In this document: piece after piece, positions 1-15,369 of the stretch
Position numbering within the stretch: position 1 is the stretch's first letter
How the letters are laid out: each line of letters starts with the position of its first letter
NCBI GenBank assembly: GCA_002005505.1
Contig: KV908349.1
Location: 547,168-569,667 of the forward strand
Direction: 5' to 3'
DNA: 22,500 nucleotides
Origin: Botryococcus braunii
Taxonomy: Eukaryota; Chlorophyta; Trebouxiophyceae
Program-made: the position numbers and the translations under genes
The notes under the pieces: model-generated
Seen by the model: the letters and a program-made list of their open reading frames with translations, nothing else
What the model was told of the DNA's origin: nothing
Databases searched by the model: none

Positions 1-6521
<6,521 letters not shown>

Positions 6522-7574
6522 TCCTTCCTACCTAGAGGCACACTTATTGTTGGTCCACCACCTGGTGCAGGAATAGCTTCCCTCGTGCAAGCAGTGGCTG
6601 GGAAGGCAGCCCCAGGGGAACGATGGTGAGGGCGAGCTGCAACATGACTCCCGCCCACAGGGGAAAATGAGCAACAAGAACCGTACCAAGAAAAGAAGAA
6701 TGAGAAAATAACCTCCCCGGGGGGGGGGGGGGAGGGGGGCGGGGAGGAAACAACGAGAAGAACCAAATTTGCTAAAAGGAGATGGTTGAGAAAACATTTC
6801 GAACATGAACTACGAATGAGAAAAAGATTATTGGGAGAGAGAGTTGATGAGATAGAAGCATAGAAAGAACCAGAGTCCTCTTCCCAGAGTGTGGGGCTCT
6901 TGCGTGGCCAAGACCAGGAGATTGTGATTGGAAAGAGTGCACACAACAAGGTTAAAAACTCTGTTGCAGCCTAGAACTGATTTCAAGAGTGCACATCCTG
7001 ATGCGCTTGGTAAGATTCTGACGCTCGTCTCCCCGTCTTCAAGGAATGCTTATAATGTCCAAGTGATATGTGATTCAGCGTGTGTGACGCAGCGCATGAC
7101 GTTCATTTGCCTTAACTTCTTAGAGCGAGAGTTGCTTGCAGCAGGAGCCTCTTGGAAATAGCCGTACAAACTTTTTTCTCAACACCGTTCAGACAGGCCG
7201 GTCCAATCTGAAGTACATATTAGAGGAAGAAAAAAGAGGAACGAAAAAAGTCCGCTGTGCTGAATGAGCTTTGGTTGTGATGTTGGTTAAATCAACCCCA
7301 GAGAACGTCAAATATTCAAACTATACAGAGTTTTCAACAGGTAGCATATGCATGGGGTTTGGATTGCCCTCTTCGCACAAGGACAGGTTTGAAAGGACAA
7401 TGTAGTCTTCCACGCTCAAAATGAGAGACACCTTAGCATGAGCCTTCTACAACAGACAACTTCCTTAGGTCGGGCCATCTTGTAAGTGCCGGCGTGCTCC
7501 TACAGCACCCCTTTCTTGGTTGTTATACCTGCTCATCAGCTTGCAGCGTGCCTCTTGCCGATCCTATTTTATAG

Positions 7575-7659
7575 TTACATGGTTTTTGTGCCTCCCACGG
7601 CGTATGCCTCCTTCAGCTGCAAGCATTCAAGACTGGTTGGGCTGAGGTTATCTCTCAGC
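7575..7659. repeat. Diverged direct repeat, copy 1
   Basis: Runs from TTACATGGTTTTTGTGCCTC through CCTCCTTCAGCTGCAAGCAT to CTCAGC. A similar copy follows at 7690-7776, 115 bp downstream start to start. Function unknown. Confidence 0.7.
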
Positions 7660-7689
7660 AACCTCCCTCCAGCCGGTCGTACTTTCGCA

Positions 7690-7776
7690 TTACATGGTTC
7701 TTGTGCCTCCCATGGTTAAGGCCTCCTTCAGCTACAAGCATCCCAAATACTTGTTGGGAGTAGGTATTCTTTCAGC
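7690..7776. repeat. Diverged direct repeat, copy 2
   Basis: Runs from TTACATGGTTCTTGTGCCTC through CCTCCTTCAGCTACAAGCAT to TTCAGC. It is close to copy 1 in the first two thirds, with small indels later. Confidence 0.7.
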
Positions 7777-8569
7777 TTTCAATGCATTCCACTGAACAAT
7801 TTCTGGTGGTTTAGGAGCAGCAGTATGGTAAAATAAACAATGTTTGTCATGCATATGCACCTTCGGAACAGATGAATGGGGTTTGTTTCATGACTTCAAA
7901 ACTGATTGAACACTCCAGCAGGAGTCAGCCAATGGCCCACACAATCACTGCAAGACTAAATTGAATTGCTTTCAGCTGTGTTTCTCAAGAAACTGCAACC
8001 CTCATGAGGACACTGTAGATTAGGCCCTGTCTGGGCCTTAAGCAATAGAAACCACCACAGTGAGCCTGATGAAGGCTTTGTAAAAAAGTTAAAAAACGCA
8101 AGTAGTACACTTATAGATGACAAGCAGCATAACCAAAGACATTTAAACCGGTGAATTCCTCTCGAGTTTCGAAAAGAACGGATCATGCATGAATCGAGGA
8201 CTTCCATCTATCAACAGGGCGAGACAATCCCGAAGGTAACAGCTTGAAGACAGTTAGGAACTGTACCGTTACCTAAGCTCGAGCGAGGAAGTACCAAGGC
8301 CGGGCGCACAGGAGACCCGATGCTGAAATCGTCCTCCGACTCCTTAGCAAAACCATCAAGGACGAGACCTGGCCATGCGTTGCACCATTTTTTCAAATTA
8401 CAAGTATCTCCAGTATCTAGTATGACTTGATATGCAGCAGAGATACGTACCTCAACTTTATATGCAGATCACGTGGACTGAATGGGATCGTCGTCGGTGT
8501 ACGACATGAACCCAAAATTTTGTACGGGTACCCCGAATAGCTCGAATGGAATTGGGCGGGGGCAGACTG

Positions 8570-8598
8570 CCCCCCCCCCCCCCCCACGGGGGGGGGGG
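8570..8598. repeat. C16-AC-G11 homopolymer palindrome
   Basis: Sixteen C, then AC, then eleven G. It can fold as a very GC-stable hairpin, and each strand also has G-quadruplex potential. It is also a likely site of sequencing length error. Confidence 0.9.
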
Positions 8599-8834
8599 CG
8601 GCCCCAGGCAGTGGCCCCAGGGAACCCGACTGTCAGCACTGGAGATAGGGGTTTTTTGCGCGGGGTACCCGCTCCTTCCGTGCTACTTGTTCATTACTCA
8701 TCACTTTGGGTTTGTGTCTAGCCTCGACTGGTCTTGTTTCTTAGGGTTTGTGTCTGGTCTCTCTCGGTGTACATGTATTGCGGCTTCTGTGTTTGGTTAC
8801 CATCTCATCAGCCCTTTGGGATGGGTCGATTTAA

Positions 8835-9021
8835 TTCTTCTTCTTCTTCTTCTTCTCCTTCTTCTTCTTCTTCTTCTTCTTCTTCTTCTTCTTCTTCTTC
8901 TTCTTCTTCTTCTTCTTCTTCTTCTTCTTCTTCTTCTTCTTCTTCTTCTTCTTCTTCTTCTTCTTCTTCTTCCTCTTCCTCTTCTTCTTCTTCTTCCTCT
9001 TCCTCTTGTTCTTCCTTCTTG
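8835..9021. repeat. (TTC)n microsatellite
   Basis: About 60 TTC/CTT triplets with a few CTCC interruptions, mainly at the right end. It is a homopurine-homopyrimidine tract able to form triplex (H-DNA). Long Ser, Leu, Arg, Glu or Lys runs read through it are not genes. Confidence 0.97.
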
Positions 9022-9453
9022 CCCCAGGAAGAAACGTGCGGGGGTGCCAATTCGCGTCCGCACGCTGAAATTGGGCTAGTGTCGAAGTGTGGATGCTAGA
9101 ACCAATAAAACATGCACTAGAAACGAAACTCAGGAGTGTTGGCATATGATGCACCATAAAACAGTTTGATTACAGCAGTGGCACCCCGGGAGGCATCACG
9201 ATCCAAGGGCGACTCCATGGGTCCAACGTATATGATGCACTTACATGAGATACTCTTGTTCGGGTGCACCACAGACAACTACTCCCATGTCAATAAAATG
9301 TTGAGGTCCCCGTGCCCAAGCCTACTCCTAAGCAGTAGGATGTCCCCCCGTTGACTTCAAGAAAAAACAGCATTTATCAACGACCGTGCCTGTGGGGAGG
9401 AAGGAGGGAGAGGGAGGGAGGGCGGGAGATCCCCCTCCGGGGGGAGGGGGGGG
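9022..9453. other. Unannotated spacer
   Basis: No gene, RNA or element is recognisable between the (TTC)n and (GA)n tracts. Confidence 0.4.
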
Positions 9454-9491
9454 AGAGAGGGAGGGAGGGAGGGGGAGAGAGAGAGAGAGAG

Positions 9492-9589
<98 letters not shown>
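9454..9589. repeat. GGGA/GA purine tract, mainly (GA)n
   Basis: GGGAGAGAGGGAGGGAGG leads into about 46 uninterrupted GA units after one ACAC interruption near 9493. Confidence 0.96.
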
Positions 9590-9590
<1 letters not shown>

Positions 9591-10421
9591 AGGGGGTTAG
9601 GGCCCCTACAGTAGGGGGTGGGGGAGAGGGGTTGAGAGAAACGAAGGATGTTGTTCAAGGCTATTTACCTATACCAGCCTCACTTTTCAGTCGGGTAATC
9701 TGAGTGTCCCTTGCAGAACGGCATGGGTGCTCCCGGTAGAATGACCCCTGCAAAAAAAGTCAGAATATGCAGGGTGCCCGACTGCCTCTCAAGATATTTG
9801 GCGCCGCGTGCCAAGCCCAGTTCCCGTGCAAAACCCCAGCACGGTGTCATACACTGCAGTACAATTGGTACCGGGGATAAATATGTACTGGTAGGCAACG
9901 TGTGGGACCGGGGGGTCAAGGCGTTTTCGGGGTCCCCTAAGATTGTCGGGGGCGTGGCCGTGCAGGTGTGGGATTCCAAAAAGACACCCTCCAAAACCCT
10001 GTGGAAACCCTTCGAAACCTCGGACCCAGCCTGTCGGACCCTATCTGTCTCCACAGAAACCTCACACTCCCTCGCGCTTGCCTCATCGTTCCCAAACCCA
10101 CAAGGGGTTTGGGATTCCGCCAGTCGGCTTTATAATGGAAGCGCGTTCCCTGCTGAGTTTCGGGTTCCCGAGAGGATCCCGTCGCTCCCCCACCTCTGAT
10201 TCCCTTGTGCCGCCTCAGACCCTACCCCACCGAAACCCTCATCTCCAACCCTACTGGAACCCCTTCAATGTACACACCTTAACTACTGAAAACCCTCATC
10301 AAACCCTCTCTGAAGATTAAAATTCCATCGCTGCCAGATTGTCACCCGTCATCTGTGCACGTTTGTGCAGTTCTTTTAGAGGGGTTCATATGCAAGCCGT
10401 GGATGACACGGTAGGATACTG
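9590..10421. other. Repeat-like spacer before the retrotransposon, no supported gene
   Basis: A 158-codon open frame (ATG 9723 to 10199, plus strand) and an overlapping 124-codon minus frame exist, but neither shows a domain. Scattered AAACCC/AACCCT words occur at about 9990-10320. The composition looks like decayed repeat DNA. The last bases, GATACTGCCTAC, are the left part of the retrotransposon target site. Confidence 0.35.
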
Positions 10422-10426
10422 CCTAC
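10422..10426. repeat. Target-site duplication CCTAC (left)
   Basis: CCTAC immediately precedes the 5' LTR and is repeated at 17662-17666 immediately after the 3' LTR. Confidence 0.92.
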
Positions 10427-10659
10427 TGTTGAATGAATTGGTCAATACTGTACTTAGTGACATCCCCTGTCACATGCCATCAACAGCAGTGTAAACTATA
10501 GCCTTTATAGCCCTTTATGAACGGTATAGATCATACTCGTACCTCAATGACATAACACGTGACTTGTACGATATGCGTTCTCAATAGACATTACGTATGG
10601 TAGTACTTTAGGATCCCTGCAGTCCGAGCCATCCCTGGGCAGCCCAGGAACGGCTCGGT

Positions 10660-10800
10660 ACTTGTCCGAAGCATGTTGGTATCCTTGACCAACCTCTACT
10701 GTTGGAGAGTGCTGTGTGCTGTTCCTGGAAACGTTGTAGCGTGGACGGTTTTTCCCACAGGCTACGAACTGACGCTGCCGTCGTGCCATCACTGCAGGTG
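10660..10800 (+). repeat. 141-bp intra-LTR direct repeat, copy 1 (5' LTR)
   Basis: Starts ACTTGTCCGAAGCATG and ends CACTGCAGGTG. It is identical to 11142-11282, and the same pair recurs in the 3' LTR at 17016-17156 and 17498-17638. Confidence 0.95.
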
Positions 10801-11141
10801 TGTTTAGGATTCTCAAAGTCGTTCCAGATATGATTGTGCTCAAACATTCAGACCAGTTAGATATTACTGCTGTGTGCATTGATGAGAGTGCATGACGAGA
10901 GCGCACTGAATGTTTGACCTCATTGAGACTTATGTTGACGTCCACCGTTGTGGCGGTAAGATAGTTTCACTGTACAAACATCACAAAGAGACCTTGCTGA
11001 GTTACTGATGAACTATTATTGTATTCTAGTGACGTAAAGTAGACATCGCAAGGCCTCTTTGGTGCTGAACTCTGCTATCAGGCAAGGCGTAGTGTTACGT
11101 GGTCTTTAGCAAGAGTGAGAGCAGTTAACATCATTTGTAAG

Positions 11142-11282
11142 ACTTGTCCGAAGCATGTTGGTATCCTTGACCAACCTCTACTGTTGGAGAGTGCTGTGTG
11201 CTGTTCCTGGAAACGTTGTAGCGTGGACGGTTTTTCCCACAGGCTACGAACTGACGCTGCCGTCGTGCCATCACTGCAGGTG
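11142..11282 (+). repeat. 141-bp intra-LTR direct repeat, copy 2 (5' LTR)
   Basis: Identical to copy 1; it ends 23 bp before the LTR end. Confidence 0.95.
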
Positions 11283-11305
11283 ACGCCGCAAGCAGAAATG
11301 CTTGA

Positions 11306-11326
11306 GGTTATGGGCCCACGCTTTCC
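11306..11326 (+). promoter_or_regulatory. Primer-binding site matching the initiator tRNA-Met anticodon arm
   Basis: GGTTATGGGCCCA directly follows the LTR. Its reverse complement TGGGCCCATAACC is the conserved anticodon stem-loop of eukaryotic initiator tRNA-Met (CAT anticodon inside), not the tRNA 3' end. This is the half-tRNA primer arrangement known for Drosophila copia, where a cleaved tRNA 5' half primes minus-strand synthesis. Confidence 0.82.
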
Positions 11327-11613
11327 AAGCTGAGCTTGCAGTGACGCACGACAGATTTCCAGGGAGAAAAGGGGTTTCGGACCCCGCTTCGAGACTGCGA
11401 GCTTCACTGACGAGTGAGGTCTGGCCGTTCAAACATATCGAGCTAGTCACGTAAAATTATTCCTTCTGTAGTGCTGGAAGGAATTGTTGTACAGTAGCAA
11501 CTGGGCTGGGAAAGCAGAAGTACTTCTGGGACTGATCAACTCAGTGTCAGAGCTAGGAAGAAGTGCTTCCAGGGGAAGTCATTTAAGGCTTGGAGTGAAG
11601 AACTGGCTTGATC

Positions 11614-14600
11614 ATGAAAACTAGAAGCAGACAAGTGATCATGAAAACGAGAAGTAAGCGCACTGCAACGGAGTCTGGATCAGCTGGGTCTGGCTCCTCC
11701 ATCAGTGCATCACCCAGCCAGCCAGCAAACTCCACTGCGCAGAGTGGAGAGATGTGCATCGCAATGACGAAAACCGGTGGCGTCGTCACCACGAATGTCA
11801 AATGTCCAGTGACTCTGGACAGAGAGGGAGTGGAATTTCCACTCTGGGATCTGGCATATGTGGCAGCCTGTGGCCTCAAAAGGTGCAAGGCAGCCATTGA
11901 AGCTCCAATGCCAGACACAGAGGAGAATGCAGCAGCGCTCCTAATGCTGATTGAGAGCGTCCCCAAGGCGTGGGGTGCCAAGCTGGCTGCAATGCAAGTG
12001 GCAGCCAATGCCTACCAGTGGGTTCGAGAGCGTTTTACTGGAGGGGCAGACCAGGAGGTAACAGCACGCTGGCTGGAGCTCCTACACACCAGCATGGGAG
12101 AGACAGAAACGTTGGAGGACTACTACAACAGGAAGGTGGCACTCTTCCATGCACTCAAGCGAAATGGGCACTCCATCATGGAGAGAGAAGCCAAGCTGGC
12201 AATCATCAAGGGCCTGCCAGAGGAAGCGAAGGAGACTGGGATGTTCTCCTCATCTGCTGGGAAGGATCTGGAGGGACTGTGGGAGATCATCTCCACCACA
12301 GCCAAGGGACTGGGCTTCAACGACCAGGTCCCCAGAGTCACCCCTGTGGCCAGGGCAGCCATCACACCAGCCTACTCCACCACACCAGGGACTGCAAGCC
12401 CACAGGAGACCCAAGCTGGAGGCCAGGGGGGCCAAGCTTCATCGACCAAGGTGGAGGGACGGGACCGGCGTGACAACAGGCGCTGCCGCTACTGCAACAA
12501 GCTAGGCCATTTTGAGAGGAACTGCCTCAAGAAGGAGGCGGACGAGAAGATGCAACAGAACCTGCAGCAAGTCATGGCTGCAATGGCCAATCTGCTTCCG
12601 CAATTCCAAAATCAAGCGTCGGCTGCAGTGGCTCGACCTCCGGAGGGCAGCGGGAACGGCAACAACTTTTTCCCCGGGGGATATCCACCACCCTCTGGTA
12701 TGTCTGCCATGATTTCTCTGAATGTCTTAACACCAACACGCGTCATGCCAGAAGCGAGAAGTTTTCTGGTGGACAGTGGAGCCACCATCCACCTAGTCAA
12801 TGATCTGTCCCTGCTACATTCCCCCACCCTGCACAGAAATCCCATTCCTTTGCATATGGCTACGTCAGATGCCACGGGACAGATAATTGCAACTGGTTCC
12901 CTATGCTTGAGCAGTGCAGAACAGCAACCCCTGTGGCTTCACAATGTGCATTGTGTTCCTTCAGCTACAGCTAATCTGATTTCAGTGACAGCTGCTATAC
13001 GTGATGGGGCTAGTTTTGTGACAGACAGTGTGGGAAGTTACACTGGTATGCGTGGCGCTCAAAACTGGTCTTGTTCAGTTGCACAGAGAAATGGCCTGTA
13101 TTTCTTGCAGAAGGTCAGTCCAGTCAGAAACCCTGTCTCTGTGTTTGTTAACACAGCCAGAGCACCAGTCGCTCATGATTGCAGATTGAGAGCACTGTGG
13201 CACAGTAGACTGGGGCACCCAGGGGAGGTTAATATGAGGCGACTGCAGTCTGAAGATTTGGTCCTGGGCATCCCTGTATCTCTCTCCCCTTGCGCAAACT
13301 GTCACTCTTCATGTGAAGCGTGCATTCAAGGAAAGCACAGTCGTCCCCCTTTTGGAACCAGTTCCAGAGCAGCCACTGAGCCCCTTGAGAGAATTCATTT
13401 GGACACAGTTGGCCCCATCTCCCCTACAGCTATTACTGGGGAGCGCTTCTTTGTCACGATTGTGGATGAGGCTACGCACTACGTCATAGCCCTGGCAGTA
13501 AAAACCAAGGATGCAATCAGCAGTGCAGTCAGAGACCTCCTGATTTTTTGGCAGAGGCAGTTGAACCGCTCTGTTAAGTGCATTCGTACTGACAGGGGGA
13601 CAGAATTCCTCAACAGTACATTGAAGGGTTTCTGTACGCAGGAGGGAATTAAATTTGAGACCTCTGCAGCATACACGCCTCAGCAAAATGGCGTTGCTGA
13701 ACGGATGAACCGAACAATCAAGGAGAAGGCCAGAACACTCATGTTGCATGCAGCTGCCAAACAGTCACTCTGGAAGGAAGCAGTGGAGACAGCCTGCATC
13801 CTGTACAATGTGGGACCTGTGACTGGACGTGACAAGACGCCTTATGAAGCCTTTCATGGGGTAAAGCCCGATGTATCCCTGCTCAGGACTTTTGGCTGTC
13901 TAGCACATGTGCACATACCTGATCACCAAAGGGGAGTGTTTGAGTCTAAGACCTCCCCTGGTCTCTTCACAGGGTATTCCAGTGTGTCAAAGGCATATAG
14001 AATTTATATGGGAAACGGGATTTGGAAAGAAAGCAGAGATGTTACCTTTCTGGAGCACTTAAGGGGCGCAGACAGAGTGGGGCTTAGCACCATGTCTCCT
14101 GTGAGTCCAAATGCAGTCCAGCAGCCCTTTGCCTTGCCTTTTGTACAACAGGAGGGCCAGCAGTCCTTGGGTCAGTTGTCTTTTTGGGACTCAGATGATC
14201 CTGAGCCTCTCTGCAACCGAGAGGTCAACGTGCAGCAGTCCGGACCTGACTCCCCCTGTGCAACCACCCCCTGTGCAACTACCCCATGTGCAATCAACCC
14301 CTGTGAGAATTCTGAGACTACAAGTGTCAACGTGGACGGGGAGCCCACTTCCTCGGAGCTGAGCCATACGCAGTCCGGCCACAGCTGGTCCGTACTCGGA
14401 CACATGGAGAACCTGGCGCGAGGAGGCGAGGAGACCAAGTCACACATGCAACGTTTGAATAATGTGCAAGAATGTGTTCGAATGGAAGTTGGGGCCATGG
14501 GTGTCCGAGGGCAAGACGGGCTGACCCGGCAGCAACGGTATGATCAGAGAGTAGCAGCACGTGAGACTGCAGCTGAGGTCACTGTGGAACATGATGGAGA

Positions 14601-15369
14601 TGTGAGTGATGGAGAGAATAGGAGAATGTCAGAGGCCATTTGCCCAGGGGAAGCAACGGAAGCTCAGCCTAATGGACAGGACTTGGCCAGGCTGGAGGGC
14701 ATGTCTGATCATGTAAGCGCTGAGAGTGAGGCAAGAGAGGTCAGTTTGGAGATTTCCAATCAGACACTTGATGGACAAAGGGAGTCTTCAGATGGCCAGG
14801 CTCTGCGTGCTTGTGAGGGACACACTGGGGAGTCACAGGTGTGTTGTGAGAGTACAAGCGTGGATGAGAGAGACACCACTGCAGGGTGTCGCACAGTGCC
14901 AGATTATGCTGCGCCTTTGAGTGATGAGTGCATTTGGGACATGATGAGTGATGTAAGACCCAGATTGAGTGGAGCAGCATGTGAATCCTCCAAGGAGAGA
15001 AAGCTGCAGACACCTCCAGAGTGGGAGAGAGTCAGAGAGGTGTGTAACGCAGTAACCTCGAGCGAAAGAGTAGTGGAAGCACGTGCGTGTGAGCCTAGAG
15101 AGGATAGCCATGTTGTGCATGATCACAATCTGAATCCTGTAAAGGGTAAGATACCTGGGGTGAGGTGGTCCAAGGTGCCAATCCCTGGAAACCTCAGGGA
15201 GGCGCAAAGATCCCCTCAGTGGGAATTCTGGCGCCAGGCAATGCAAGAGGAGCAAGATTCTCTTGATGCGCACGAGGTGATGGAGTACGTTGAGAGACCC
15301 AGGGGACACAAGGTGATCCCTGTGCATTGGATCTTCTCTGTGAAGACTGATGCACATGGAACGTGTTGA
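11614..15369 (+). CDS. Copia polyprotein part 1: Gag, protease, integrase and start of RT
   Basis: Residues are numbered from the frame at 11608; TTG ATC precedes the first ATG at 11614. The Gag region (about 60-280) resembles the copia Gag/UBN2 type. A CX2CX4HX4C zinc knuckle lies at C293, C296, H301 and C306. The protease motif is LVDSGA (Asp389). The integrase zinc finger is H532, H537, C569 and C572. The integrase catalytic triad is D599, D662 and E698, with D-x35-E spacing. A roughly 380-residue spacer follows, with Cys-Ala-Thr-Thr-Pro repeats, much longer than I expect for copia. RT begins near SPQWEFWRQAM, but the frame stops at TGA 15367 shortly after HWIFSVKTDAHG. Two in-frame 27-bp copies at the start give MKTRS twice (11610-11663). 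The reading frame is otherwise intact. Confidence 0.93.
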   Translation: MKTRSRQVIMKTRSKRTATESGSAGSGSSISASPSQPANSTAQSGEMCIAMTKTGGVVTTNVKCPVTLDREGVEFPLWDLAYVAACGLKRCKAAIEAPMPDTEENAAALLMLIESVPKAWGAKLAAMQVAANAYQWVRERFTGGADQEVTARWLELLHTSMGETETLEDYYNRKVALFHALKRNGHSIMEREAKLAIIKGLPEEAKETGMFSSSAGKDLEGLWEIISTTAKGLGFNDQVPRVTPVARAAITPAYSTTPGTASPQETQAGGQGGQASSTKVEGRDRRDNRRCRYCNKLGHFERNCLKKEADEKMQQNLQQVMAAMANLLPQFQNQASAAVARPPEGSGNGNNFFPGGYPPPSGMSAMISLNVLTPTRVMPEARSFLVDSGATIHLVNDLSLLHSPTLHRNPIPLHMATSDATGQIIATGSLCLSSAEQQPLWLHNVHCVPSATANLISVTAAIRDGASFVTDSVGSYTGMRGAQNWSCSVAQRNGLYFLQKVSPVRNPVSVFVNTARAPVAHDCRLRALWHSRLGHPGEVNMRRLQSEDLVLGIPVSLSPCANCHSSCEACIQGKHSRPPFGTSSRAATEPLERIHLDTVGPISPTAITGERFFVTIVDEATHYVIALAVKTKDAISSAVRDLLIFWQRQLNRSVKCIRTDRGTEFLNSTLKGFCTQEGIKFETSAAYTPQQNGVAERMNRTIKEKARTLMLHAAAKQSLWKEAVETACILYNVGPVTGRDKTPYEAFHGVKPDVSLLRTFGCLAHVHIPDHQRGVFESKTSPGLFTGYSSVSKAYRIYMGNGIWKESRDVTFLEHLRGADRVGLSTMSPVSPNAVQQPFALPFVQQEGQQSLGQLSFWDSDDPEPLCNREVNVQQSGPDSPCATTPCATTPCAINPCENSETTSVNVDGEPTSSELSHTQSGHSWSVLGHMENLARGGEETKSHMQRLNNVQECVRMEVGAMGVRGQDGLTRQQRYDQRVAARETAAEVTVEHDGDVSDGENRRMSEAICPGEATEAQPNGQDLARLEGMSDHVSAESEAREVSLEISNQTLDGQRESSDGQALRACEGHTGESQVCCESTSVDERDTTAGCRTVPDYAAPLSDECIWDMMSDVRPRLSGAACESSKERKLQTPPEWERVREVCNAVTSSERVVEARACEPREDSHVVHDHNLNPVKGKIPGVRWSKVPIPGNLREAQRSPQWEFWRQAMQEEQDSLDAHEVMEYVERPRGHKVIPVHWIFSVKTDAHGTC

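Larger units (their letters stand above)
6522..8480. other. Gene-poor stretch upstream of the Tudor-like gene
   Basis: I see no gene I can support. It holds a poly-G run (about 6718-6732) and a diverged direct repeat (7575-7776). Open frames here are short, and none shows a recognisable domain. The promoter or an additional 5' exon of the minus-strand gene may lie in 6522-6950, where the minus strand is pyrimidine-rich and open for about 140 codons, but nothing fixes it. Confidence 0.4.
10427..11305 (+). repeat. 5' LTR (879 bp)
   Basis: Matches 16783-17661 base for base as far as I compared. It contains a 141-bp internal direct duplication (10660-10800 and 11142-11282). A TATA-like cluster (CTATAGCCTTTATAGCCC) lies at about 10496-10513. 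It ends directly at the primer-binding site. Confidence 0.95.

Noticed and set aside
8797..9157. Poly-Glu, Arg, Lys, Leu and Ser frames
   Set aside because: These are six-frame translations of the (TTC)n tract.
9856..10275. Possible second hAT-like element (CAGTACAATTG.. and ..CAATGTACAC)
   Set aside because: The ends match only weakly and no 8-bp duplication flanks them.
9990..10320. AAACCC/AACCCT words suggesting an interstitial telomere
   Set aside because: The spacing is irregular and no tandem array of a fixed telomere unit is present.
15361..15369. Programmed -1 ribosomal frameshift in the copia element
   Set aside because: There is no slippery heptamer at the overlap, and copia RT is normally in frame with integrase; a one-base loss is simpler.
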